Part shown: piece by piece, positions 46,101 through 56,289 of the stretch
Position numbering within the stretch: the first letter of the stretch is position 1
How the letters are laid out: each line of letters starts with the position of its first letter
From: Aphrocallistes beatrix
Lineage: Eukaryota > Porifera > Hexactinellida > Sceptrulophora > Aphrocallistidae
NCBI GenBank assembly: GCA_963281255.1
Contig: OY725493.1
Coordinates: 2,169,550-2,233,549 of the forward strand
DNA: 64,000 nucleotides
Reading direction: 5' to 3'
Translations under genes and position numbers: made by a program
The notes under the pieces: generated by a model
What the model was told of the DNA's origin: nothing
The model's input: the letters and a program-made list of their open reading frames with translations, nothing else
Databases searched by the model: none

Positions 46101-46849
46101 CCAATATTCTCATGACTCTTGGGTCCTTCATTGTCTATCATTGTACTCTTTCCTTATCCATCAATTTCTAGGACATTGTAGATACAACATACCTTACATG
46201 TGTGAATACTTGATTCAAAGTTGATTGTATTATTTTGTTCCTGTCAGGTGATATGCAATTTTCATGTGGGAGAGACCGTGATGTCATTAGAAAAGACAGT
46301 GCTAATTCCGGGAGGTCCTGAAGCCCTTGTCTATACAACACTCTCCGGTACAATTGGTAAGTCAACTATAACCTTAAAACTGGTCAGATTACAAATCGGG
46401 TCGTAACATATCCGAATCAATATAAATCGAGGTTTAATACGTATTATAGATTGTCACTTTGCTACAGTACTAATTGTATAGGGAGCATCCTGATAACTAA
46501 TCGCCGGATTACCATTCTACGATTAGCCGTGTTTGGTCCAAGTCTACTTTAATATTTGATCTCTACTTCCTAAGGTATGCTCGTCCCCTTCACAAGCAAA
46601 GAAGACATAGACTTCTTTCAACACTTAGAAATGCATTTAAGACAGGAGTACCAAACACTCAGCGGTAGAGACCATCTCTCTTTCCGTTCTTACTACTTCC
46701 CCGTTAAGAATGTTATAGATGGCGATCTATGTGAACAGTTCAACACGATTGACCCGGCCAAGAAGAATGGGATAGCCGAGGAGTTGGATAGGACTGCTAC
46801 GGAAGTTAGCAAGAAATTGGAGGATATACGAACTAGATATGCGTTTTAG
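40126..46849 (+). CDS. SF3B3: SF3B3 (SAP130), splicing factor 3B subunit 3
   Basis: All 14 coding exons can be placed by homology: 40126-40428, 40704-40837, 41260-41468, 41721-41924, 41995-42237, 42308-42521, 42958-43204, 43434-43701, 44010-44264, 44559-44867, 45055-45451, 45530-46013, 46248-46356, 46575-46849. They sum to 3651 bases, 1216 aa, against 1217 in human. The protein is the three-propeller, DDB1-like scaffold of the U2 snRNP SF3b complex. Conserved stretches include [20 protein letters not shown] near the N-terminus and [20 protein letters not shown] then [11 protein letters not shown] at the C-terminus. All introns are short (70 to about 440 bases). Intron 4 has a GC donor (AGAG/GCAAGG at 41925) instead of GT. 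Introns 3 and 6 contain MITE-like insertions. Confidence 0.97.
41496..41632. mobile_element. TA-flanked MITE in SF3B3 intron 3
   Basis: The left end is CAGTAGAACCTATAAAATTC and the right end is the complement of CAGCAGAACCTGCAATCC, both flanked by TA. The interior CCCAACGAGTGTCGGAT matches the MITE at 36634-36776 in inverted orientation. Confidence 0.75.
42615..42812. mobile_element. Probable MITE in SF3B3 intron 6
   Basis: The termini are ACATGCCAAC and GTTGGCATGT. Inside are several GTCCCGC/GTCCCATT phrases, suggesting internal duplication. The same CATGCCAAC ends occur at 3218-3333. Confidence 0.45.
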
Positions 46850-47049
46850 TGATTATGTTTTACTCTATGGATCACTTAACTGTAGGCAAATAGCGGTTGT
46901 TAGTTATTGAACCACTTCTAAATTAATTCTCATTCACGAAGACTCAGGGACAGGGGATGATGATTGATGATGTAGGGCTATTTTAGACAACATCTCAGAT
47001 TAACCTAGTAATATTATGATTGATGAAAGAGAGTAACTCTGCTTAATTA

Positions 47050-47387
47050 TCAATCAGAAGACGATTGATCAAAGTTTTGGCTTCTCCTCTTCTCCAGCCC
47101 AGACTGATAAATTTCATCAGAAGATGAGTGAGCTAATGATCCAAATACATACATAGTTGAACTTCTTCGAATCAATAATTTTACAAAAAAATGGGAAATA
47201 AACAAAATTATGCAGATCTCAAGAAAAAACTGGATTGGGTTATTCAACATTGCACTCAAAGGAAAACAGATATTACATAGTCTATTATTGAATAGCATTA
47301 TAGATATCAGCAAATAATTCAACTTTGTGTACAAGTGAAAAGATTCACAACTCTCTTTTTCTACAAATAATCTTTTCGGAAAGAGTG
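47050..47387 (-). CDS. Possible last exon of a membrane protein
   Basis: About 110 codons are open without an ATG near the start. Two hydrophobic stretches (LLISIMLFNNRLCNICFPLS and FFLEICIILFISHFFVKLLI) are followed by a Ser-rich cytosolic-looking tail (SLAHSSSDEIYQSG...NFDQSSSD). The arrangement would suit the end of a 7TM receptor, but there is no matching upstream exon and no family signature. Confidence 0.2.
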
Positions 47388-48563
47388 GTAAAGTGCCTCA
47401 TCAATTCCTTTTTTCACGAGATAATTCATATAGAAATTATGAGAATAGGAAATGTAACACGAGCGTCAATGGCAATTGAAAAATCGGCATAATGTATATT
47501 TTTAATAATCTAATTACTAATATGACAATTATTGATTATTCGAAATATGATAAACTAGAAACACATACAATTCATTAACTTTTTAAGATTTGCGATTCAT
47601 CGACTTTTTAAAGGTTAGGAATTCATCGACTTTTATGATTTGGAAATTACGCCATCACTTAAAATGTCACATGTCCCCACTCGAGAGTGAAAATACATCA
47701 GTGGACACCCTATGAGCCTCCGTCTAAATGGCTTCCTTGAATCGCAGAATTCCTCAAAAATCTCGTCTTAATATGTGTGTTTGAATTTGCAGTACACGTA
47801 TTTAAATTATATATATTCCTGCCTAAAACACTGCAACGCTCGGATTTCTACTCGATGTATCTATCTAAAATGCGATAGAGGCTCCACTTGAGACTGAAAA
47901 TGCCTCTGTGGATACCCTACACCCCATATCTACCTCTTCAAAAAGTCGAAGACTTGGAAAAGTGGATGAGTTGCATACCGTAAAAGTCGATGGATCAAGA
48001 TTCAAAAGTGAGTTATAATTACTAAGCCTTAGTCGTCAATATTATGTATAATCCTTATCAGCCAATAAAATCAAAGTCAACTCAATAAATCAATCCTGGA
48101 TTCTGATTATTAACTGTAATACATTTTTACAATTTCCAGGAGCAGATGGACGGAAGTTACATGCCGATCATGAAATAAGGCATCTTTAATAGTAAGATTA
48201 ACTTGAAATAGTATAATTTTGATAATTACCCAAGTAGTGTCTTGGAAGTCAGCCTTTCTAGAGCTGAGATAATACTGATTTCAGGAATGATTCCAATCTA
48301 TGCTATTTAATATTCCAAACGAGTACGTAATTATATGAATTAATTTTTTCGTTATTTTTGTCCACTTCCAAACTTACTGGTGTAGTAGTAAGGCTAGCTA
48401 ATATTCATTGGTAGATAATTACATAGTAATACAATACATTCTAAGTAATTATATGAAGTTGCATTTGCTTCACCATCAAAGGATCTTACATAACAAAAAT
48501 TAGAAGGCTCAATCGTGTCTAGTATATTAATATATTAATATATCTACTGTTGACAGGATAAAG

Positions 48564-48572
48564 TATAAATAA
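48564..48572 (+). promoter_or_regulatory. TATA box of the second orphan 7TM gene
   Basis: TATAAATAA lies 40 bases upstream of the ATG at 48613, mirroring the arrangement at 10345-10351 in the paralogue. Confidence 0.4.
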
Positions 48573-48612
48573 AGAGCGATTAGTAATATCCTCAAAACAA
48601 TAAGATAATCAA

Positions 48613-49767
48613 ATGTCTTCAGTATATGTTCTCATGAACCAGATTCTCTCGTTTGGGATAATCTTCTATCTTCTCATTGTAGCATTTACAATATCATATT
48701 TCTTCTATAAGAAATATTTGATTCTTGGCAAGATCCGTAATGTACCCCATCACACAATATTCTCAATTGACCTAACCAAGGTTAAGAAAAACTTGCAAAT
48801 TAAATCGATGATATATAATTTTATTCTCATCATTTCAAGCATAGAATGTGTGACATTCACAGTCTGGGGTATTATCTTTGTTTATACATCATATCGGCAA
48901 CATTCAGTTAATTACTACAACGTTGTAGTACTAGTGAGTGCAAATAGTTCATGTATTCTTCAGCATACTACCCTAGCACATTTTATAATGAATATAGCGA
49001 CGATCCTTGCATTGAATGTAGGAACCCTAGTAGCTCTGTTCTTCGCTGTGTTGAGGAGGGCTTTCATCAACTACCCATATAGGAGATTGATTAAATACTT
49101 CGTTTTGTACATCCTGTTGAGATCAATTTTCTTAATTCCTCTGTCTTACTTCCTCGTAACGTCATACTTCGTGAAGATAGCGTTTGTGCCATTCTTAATA
49201 ACAGATTCCTACCTCTACATAACTTCATGTCGGAGTTTCTATATCTTGTTAAAAGGGAGGAGAGATGAAGCTAGGTGGCATTCCAGTGATTCCACACGTA
49301 GAGATTACAGAGAGAAGAGGAAAATAGCTAAACATTTCTTAATTACTCAATACGGTGCTTCGATAGTGATATTTAGTTTATTCATCATTTTCACATGCAA
49401 TATTCTAATAGATATCATTAGAATGATACTGGAGAGTGAATGTCTTCTCCATTACGCATTCGGGACAGGTACTCCAGTATACTTCCAAATCCCTACAACC
49501 TTCCAAGACTCAGCTAACATGGTGATGTATTACTGTAGAATCGTACGTGGGGTATTCAATGCTGTGATACAATGAATGTTTGTGTTGGCACATTTGTCAA
49601 TATTAATCACCATTATTAGCAAGATCATTCAAAGAAGAAAAAAATTCAAACACGTAAACGATTGGCTCACCCGTCCTCTCATGGAGAAGTATAGAGCTAC
49701 ATTTGATCAATATAGCCATTTTGAAGGACCTCCGTTCATACAAGCATTTAGGTCTAATCCTTTATAA
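48613..49767 (+). pseudogene. Orphan 7TM receptor-like gene with in-frame TGA
   Basis: The frame from ATG 48613 meets TGA at 49573-49575 after 320 codons, then continues in exactly the same frame for 63 more codons to 49767. Helices 1-6 lie before the TGA. The seventh helix straddles it (VFNAVIQ, stop, MFVLAHLSILITIISKI), followed by a basic tail like that of the paralogue at 9251-10306. Shared signatures are K-N-L-x-I-K before helix 2 and FYILLKGRRDEAR after helix 5. A single change from TGG or CGA would explain the stop, as would readthrough or a sequencing error. Apart from this codon the gene looks intact. Ligand and coupling are unknown. Confidence 0.65.
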
Positions 49768-50265
49768 AGTTTTGGTTAATGCTCTTGTGTATCTTTATGT
49801 ATACTACGTATATCTTGTATGTTATCATTGTTTTCTGCTGCTTTTCCCACATTTCTGATTAATTGTTCAATACATAATGGCATTAATACCATGCTTGTGT
49901 CTTGGTTATCTAATTCATGAATAAAAAATGGATTATTCGATGTCATAAATCGAAAATTGACAAAACAGATTTGATATTTTCTTTCATGACTAAGCAATGT
50001 CAATGGATGTGAAGTTAGCACTGAGCATGGTACGTATTAACAAATATTAGTTTCCTATATGAGGAGATATCAATCTCAAATTTGTAGGAGAGATATTTCA
50101 GCAACGTAGTATTTCGCTATTTCAATCAATAACACATAGCATCCCAGGTCAGCTGATGGTGAGTCTGAAAACTTGGTTAAATGTCATACTCATTTTCTCA
50201 TTAGTGAAATATAGAGAAGCAAAAACAAACAAAACTTATAGTAGAGTACATGTATTGCGAATTAT
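49768..50265. other. Intergenic region
   Basis: AT-rich sequence between the 7TM frame and the fold-back element. Nothing recognisable was seen. Confidence 0.35.
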
Positions 50266-50888
50266 TAATACTTAGGTCATTTCATATGTACTGAGCCGTT
50301 ATCTGTATTCAGAAGTTAGTGGAATTATCTTATTTTCGATTTGTCCATTGTATAGCTCAGGGGATCAGCTAGCGATTTGCATACAGAATTACTGTGATAG
50401 GACAATTATTGTGGTTCCTACATCCGATTTAAGTACATCAGTTTAGGATACTGTCTTCAAACGTGATTTTTGGGTTCCCTAAGGCTGTCTTTCATTTCTG
50501 AGCAAATTTAGATTAAAACTGATCCTTCCATTAAATTCTACATATAAAACCCCCATAAATATTGATTTACGTATTTATAGTAGTATTATGGTTTTAGGCT
50601 GGGGAATAAATTGTTTATGAAATGGTATACAACCACTTTTGTCCCATTTTTAGGGGGAGAAAATTGGGAAAAATCCACTATAAGTTGCATAATTACTTTT
50701 TATCACATGTTATTGTACTGAACACCTCCCGTTTACTTGATCACACATAAGGTTATTAATTATTTGGCCTTGTAATGATCTTATTCCACGGATTCAAAAA
50801 AAACAACACCAAATTCATTTTAAAGCCATTTTCAATGGGGAGATCGAAAGCTGATCCCCTGAGCTATACAATGGACAAATCGAAAATA

Positions 50889-52045
50889 CAGTCGACTCCG
50901 CTTAACCCGCCAAGATCTCTCATCAAAATTCCTACGTCATAGTCCAAGTGGGGTCCAAATGGACCCCAGAGATTTTCAATGACATCATAGTCGCAGTGGG
51001 GTACAAATGGACCCCAGTGAATATGACGTCCTAGTCGCAGTGGGGTACAAATGGACCCCAGTAAATATGACGTCCTAGTCGCAGTGGGGTACAAATGGAC
51101 CCCAGTAATATGACGTCCTAGTCGCAGTGGGGTACAAATGGACCCCAGTAATATGACGCCCTAGTCGGAGTGGGGTACAAATGGACCCCAGTGAATATGA
51201 CGTCCTAGTCGCAGTGGAGTACAAATGGACCCCAGCGAATATGACGTCCTAGTCGCAGTGGGGTACAAATGGACCCCAGTGAATATGACGTCCTAGTCGC
51301 AGTGGGGTACAAATGGACCCCAGTGAATATGACGTCCTAGTCGGAGTGGGGTACAAATGGACCCCAGCGAATATGACGTCCTAGTCGCAGTGGGGTACAA
51401 ATGGACCCCAGTAATATGACGCCCTAGTCGGAGTGGGGTACAAATGGACCCCAGTGAATATGACGTCCTAGTCGCAGTGGAGTACAAATGGACCCCAGCG
51501 AATATGACGTCCTAGTCGGAGTGGGGTACAAATGGACCCCAGTGAATATGACGTCCTAGTCGCAGTGGGGTACAAATGGACCCCAGCGAATATGACGTCC
51601 TAGTCGGAGTGGGGTACAAATGGACCCCAGCGAATATGACGTCCTAGTCGCAGTGGGGTACAAATGGACCCCAGTGAATATGACGTCCTAGTCGCAGTGG
51701 GGTACACATGGACCCCAGTAAATATAACGTCCTAGTCGCAGTGGGGTACAAATGGACCCCAAAAATTGTATGTCGTGCTAGTCTTAGTGGGGTCTTTTTG
51801 GACCCCAATATTACCTGGGGTCCACTTGGACCCCAGGGTGTCATTGGTGGGATATTATTAATAATTATTAATAATAGGGCCACATCGGTCAGAGGACATT
51901 TTGCCCCGATTAAGCGGAGGACCCTATTAACCGAAAATATTTTGTATTAGCTTCTATGTGTGAGAGCTATTCAGGTCCGGCCAAAAGTGGACCGATTAAG
52001 CGGCTGACCCGATTAAACAGTGGCCCTATTAAGCGGAGTCGACTG
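50889..52045. mobile_element. TA-flanked MITE inflated by a minisatellite
   Basis: The ends are CAGTCGACTCCGCTTAA and its complement TTAAGCGGAGTCGACTG, flanked by TA. Right-hand sequence (ATTAGCTTCTATG, CCGATTAAGCGG) matches the compact 144-base relative at 26497-26640, so about 1 kb was gained internally. Confidence 0.8.
50928..51775. repeat. 44-bp minisatellite of hairpin units
   Basis: About 19 units of GAATATGACGTCCTAGTCGC then AGTGGGGTACAAATGGACCC then CAGT. Each contains the inverted repeat TGGGGT/ACCCCA around an 8-base loop, and a TGACGTCC motif. Variants (GCAG/GGAG, GTGAAT/GCGAAT/GTAAT, GTCC/GCCC) recur in a fixed order, for example around 51144-51250 and 51413-51520, showing higher-order duplication. 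Confidence 0.93.
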
Positions 52046-52308
52046 TAGTATATTTTTACTAACTTCTGAATACAGATAATGGCTCAGTACTTATGAAATG
52101 ACCTAAGTATTACTTCTGATGAAAACAACGTGTCTATTGATTCAAAACAAATAACGATATTGAATTCAATGAGGAAAGTTTGTTAAATTAAGGCATAGCC
52201 TTCCTCAATAAAATATTTCACAGTATGCAGAAAATTGGACTAGGGATGAAGTAGTAGCCGATTGAAATAATACATGATTAGCCCGAAATCGCTAACCATA
52301 CAGAATAG

Positions 52309-52766
52309 CAGGGTTGGGGCCAATTACAATTATAATTGTGTAATTGGTATTTGAAAAATTTCAGGAGTCTTAAACAGTACACCCTCGCTAATCCGAATCT
52401 CGCTATTCCGAACTCTCGCTAATCCGAACACCCAAAATATTATCTTATTCGTCTATATGCTTTGAATCAACGTTTATAATCTTATATCTATCAATATGAT
52501 TGAGAAACCTCGTTAAAAAAGCAATCATAAAATAATATCCTTAATATTCTAACAATACACATTTATTAAGGTTAATACCCCATTGAATTAGTGTTACTAG
52601 TATTTCACTAATCGGAACAAATTCACTAATCCGAACGATTTGTTCGATCATTGGCACAGAGCTGTTCGGATTAGCGAGGTAATTGTAATTAATTGTAATT
52701 GAAAATTTTACTTGATTGTATTGATTCGTAATTGTAATTGAACAAATGTAATTGGGCCCAACCCTG
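52309..52766. mobile_element. hAT-like element with 8-bp target-site duplication
   Basis: The termini are CAGGGTTGGGGCCAATTACA and the complement of CAGGGTTGGGCCCAATTACA. The target-site duplication CAGAATAG lies at 52301-52308 and 52767-52774. The interior is rich in TAATTGTAATTG repeats and contains a pogo-like MITE starting CAGTACACCCTCGCTAATCC at 52375, which lacks its far end. Confidence 0.85.
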
Positions 52767-52774
52767 CAGAATAG

Positions 52775-53630
52775 ACCTTAAGAATGTATTACCAGCATAA
52801 ATAAAATGATGTGGGTTGGTAAAATTTTTATTAGGCACCATATAATAATAGGTTTTGAGTTATGGGTTGATTTTAAGAATGTAACCAAAATACTAAATAG
52901 CCGCATAATTCGATAATCTATGAATTTAGAAGTTCAAATTATAGTATTCCTAATATGGAGTAGCCTATTGCCTATCAAATACGATCAAATTTGAAGCCTA
53001 GTTATTACACTTTGCAGGATATGGCTCTTACTAACCAAGATGCTTTATCGTTGCAACGCAGGAATGTAGCAGCATTCTATTGAAAAATTCTAAATTTTTC
53101 AAAATAACTGAACTAATCTTGGTTCTACACAAAAATCATACATTAAATACCATTTAGCAGTAGGCTTAAAACAGTTTAGAAAATCGCCCAAATCGTGCTT
53201 AAAATTGCCTGTTTCGCAATGATATGATTAATCGAAAATTTTACAACAGATATATATACAGTACTCGCCATATTGCCATATTTATATATGCTGGTAATAC
53301 ATTCTTAAGGTCTATTCTACATGGTTAATGGTTTTAAGCTGATCATGTATTAATCCATTCGGCTATTACTGCATTCTTGGTTATTTTACTGTGAGGCATT
53401 ATATTGAGTAGGCTATGATTATGGGCATATTTCAGATATAAGTTCAGATATATGTAGAAATATATAGTACCATAGCCTACTGTATATAAGGCCTCACAGT
53501 AACTTGCGGATTTGGGACTAGGGATGCGGAGGAAGACCGTTGAACTAATACATGAGTTGCCTTAAATCATTTACAAAGCACAATAGAGCTTAGGGATGTA
53601 TTATCAGCATATAGTATATACAGTCGAACC
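52775..53630. repeat. Fold-back repeats flanking the hAT-like insertion
   Basis: AAGAATGTATTACCAGCAT (52789) reappears inverted at 53289 as ATGCTGGTAATACATTCTT, with further matching sequence on the other side of the hAT element, and a related direct copy at 53515-53620 (ACTAGGGATGCGGAGGAAGA, ATGTATTATCAGCATA). A palindrome with arms TACTGTGAGGC/GCCTCACAGTA spans 53388-53504. Confidence 0.6.
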
Positions 53631-53790
53631 TGTTATAACGGTCACCAATGAACAGTCCCGTCCGAAATTCCTAATATTGAACCTGTGTATAGCGGTCACC
53701 TGCCCAACACGGCCAGCGGCCACCCGTTTGTAGTCCCTTACTGACCCTAAAACTGTGTATAACGGCCATCACCTGTCTATAACGACCAGT
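53627..53790. mobile_element. MITE relic with CAGTCGAACCTGTTATAACG end
   Basis: The left end CAGTCGAACCTGTTATAACG is a typical pogo/Tigger-like terminus. The interior repeats TATAGCGGTCACCTG, TATAACGGCCATCACCTG and TATAACGACCA. The right end is not intact. Confidence 0.45.
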
Positions 53791-54520
53791 GTTTTTTTAA
53801 GCTAAATTAGAGGGCCCAAAAGGACCTCTAATTTCTCTTCAGGGACCTCTAATTTCTTAACATTCGTAATGTACTGAATATCATAAAATGTAGTATTCCA
53901 GGTAAGGGACCTCTAATCTTTTGCAGGGCCCTCAGAGCAAATCCTTAAAAAAACCCCTGATAACGACCATCACCTTTTTCACCTTTTTATGTGTTTATTA
54001 CGAACGATAAACAAGTTTCATGTAATTACTTCAAGTAATGGATTTTTAAAAACTTGATATTTATTGCACTACGTTGATACCTTTTGGGGATTAAGACAAT
54101 CACCTGTATATGTTACGGTAGATGTCTGCTTTTGGAAGATGTTGGTCAAAAGCCAACATCAACGGAAGATGTAAGTGCTAGTCAATACATGGCTTTTCGC
54201 ACAACCAATAAGGTTTCTGGAAACTTATCAAGTGCTCCATTACTTATGCACCGTAACTATACAGCATTAGTATGATATCTGCGAGACGAATGAACTAGAT
54301 TTCAAAGGCAATTTTAGTCTTGATCTAACAATACAAAAATATTTATTATTTTTAAATACAGCAGACAAGCAAAAATTTCAGGGTTGTTCGATTCAAATCA
54401 ATGATACTTATTAATAAAATTTTGATTTAAAAACATTAAGCGGTACATTGTAATTTTTTAGGATGTAATTACACCTTTTAATATGCAATGGTTCTATACC
54501 ATACAAGTTACAACGGGTAT
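53791..54520. other. Repeat-poor spacer
   Basis: AT-rich sequence. Near 53805-53930 the phrase GGACCTCTAATTTCT recurs three times, a minor local repeat. No gene was seen. Confidence 0.35.
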
Positions 54521-54988
54521 GACACTTGTGTACAGAAACAGTTGTGTACAAGATTTGTGGGACAGTTGTGTACAAGCATTAGAAAGATACGTAGTTGTAG
54601 ACAGCCCTAATAATATCAGTGGTTCTTTAACTAGGGTACTAGAGGTACACCAGTGTAACGTAGGGTATTTTGGGTACAGAATTAACTGCTACCTGTGAAT
54701 ATGAGTTGAATCGTGAACTGTATTTATCTACTTCTTTGGTTTCTGAACACATAATAATCTGTGTTGTTTAAAAACAAAAAACAGGTAGGAATATTTTTTA
54801 AACTCATATTCACAGGTAGCAGTTAATTCTGTACCCCAAATACCCTACGTTACACTGGTGTACCCCTAGTACCCTAGTTAGAGAACCACTGATATTATTA
54901 GGGCTGTCTACAACTACGTATCTTTCTAATTCTTGTACACAACTGTCTCTCTAATGCTTGTACACAACTGTCTCTGTACACAAGTGTC
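54521..54988. mobile_element. Fold-back element with 190-bp arms
   Basis: The arms are about 54521-54708 and 54800-54988, with termini GACACTTGTGTACAGA and its complement. They contain ACAGTTGTGTACAAG two or three times, and GTAGTTGTAGACAGCCCTAA. The central loop is about 90 bases. The arms differ at several positions. No transposase is present. Confidence 0.85.
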
Positions 54989-55590
54989 TCACTCCGAGTT
55001 ACAACATGTTTAAAATCAAAATTCCAACTAATATCCTAGTGGATTTACCAGTTTAATTAAAAAGATGTTGGATGTGAAAAATATACTATACATGTACTCG
55101 TACATTTGACCGCACTCGATTTATCATTTATAGGCTACTCTTTTATGTATCCATGTGTTCATTTACATGTAGCGTCAAATTGATTCATGATCTATTCAAA
55201 TTAATGTATAAACTCGACTAGGTAAGATTCTCAGAAAATATTTTAAATCCAATTTGAATAAAAATCGGTTTTATTTAAAACCGGGTTTAATTAAAAAAAT
55301 CATGATATTTATCAATCCTGCGTACAATAGTATTAATATTACTAATGAAAGAATGTAATGACAGTAAACTAAATTTAAGACCCACAATATGATTAATTAC
55401 AAGTAATAGTTGGGAGTAGCTGGACTAAAGGGATTTTAGGTCTAACATGAAAACAACGAAATTAGCTATTGATATTTCTGGAAGTTGAGAACTATTCTCT
55501 AGATGTATTTTTGGAGTTATCATACCATCATAATAATATAGAGTACTGTTTAGGAATGTCTTGAGAGTAAAATGATTTCCTGACAGTAAT
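54989..55590. other. Spacer, no feature seen
   Basis: AT-rich. A short self-complementary stretch (AATCGGTTTTATTTAAAACC) lies near 55263. No coding signal. Confidence 0.35.
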
Positions 55591-55710
55591 GTGTATCTGT
55601 TGCAGTCAGAATGCGTTTCCAGTCGAAACGCGTTTTAACTAGTCGAAACGCGTTTTGACTGACTTTCTAGTCGAAGCGCGTTTCGACTTGTCAAAATGCG
55701 TTTCCACTGG
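55591..55710. repeat. Five-unit array of AACGCGTT-centred 18-bp palindromes
   Basis: Units start at 55605, 55622, 55642, 55670 and 55690. The clearest are GTCGAAACGCGTTTTGAC and GTCGAAGCGCGTTTCGAC. The lead-in GTGTATCTGTTGCAG and the first two spacings (17 and 20) are the same as at 11498-11565. Confidence 0.75.
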
Positions 55711-56289
55711 AAATAGAATATCATGGGTTATTTTTAACTTCAGTGTACTAATGAAAGCCTTAAAATATCATGTTTTCATCACGATAACGATATAATTTTA
55801 GGATTCAAATTGTATTTATTCATTAAAATAAGTTATGCTCATTCCCAAACTTCGCAATCAATTCGTAATCGAAACATATAATAAAGAAGAACATAATGGT
55901 TATCAAAACTGGTCATATTCAATTACGTTCAAGCGAAGACGGTTTCGGAATAGCAACAAAGACAGCTGAAGGGATTAGTTTGAGCTGTCTAAATACGTCA
56001 ATTGGACAAACTTTATGGGCAATACATTTAGGCATTTATTTCTTGAGAAGATAAATACAGAAAATTATAACAAAAGACAATACAATCGCAGTCATGATAT
56101 CCGCTCGGGAAAAATTCAACAATTCCATTGAATCATATCAGTCTGTCCTCAGTTCAGCTCAGATTACAGATATCATCCGCATTTATTCTGGGCCTCTAAG
56201 AGCTAATCGGAGCTAATCGCCAAAGGTACTACAATATTAGGAAGAAATATGTAGTAAAACAGTCACAATCTGTTAAATTCCTATATAGT
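55711..56289. other. Spacer upstream of the integrase relic
   Basis: AT-rich. Part of it may belong to the damaged transposon that follows, but no protein-level match was seen. Confidence 0.35.

Larger units (their letters stand above)
46850..48612. other. Intergenic region downstream of SF3B3
   Basis: Mostly AT-rich. Phrases around CATCGACTTTT(T)A recur at 47577-47633 and 47938-47998, a minor repeat. A minus-strand frame (47050-47387) is listed separately. A TATAAATAA box lies near the downstream end, before the 7TM gene. Confidence 0.4.
50266..52112. mobile_element. Fold-back element carrying a nested MITE
   Basis: The left arm begins TAATACTTAGGTCATTTCAT and includes TGTATTCAGAAGTTAGT and TTGTCCATTGTATAGCTCAG; the right arm is its complement, ending ATGAAATGACCTAAGTATTA. 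The right arm is split at a TA by the MITE at 50889-52045. No transposase gene was seen. Confidence 0.75.

Noticed and set aside
50928..51775. CRISPR-like regular repeats and repetitive peptide frames (TATRTSY...)
   Set aside because: Units are contiguous 44-mers without unique spacers, and the peptide frames follow from 44-bp periodicity; it is a eukaryotic minisatellite.
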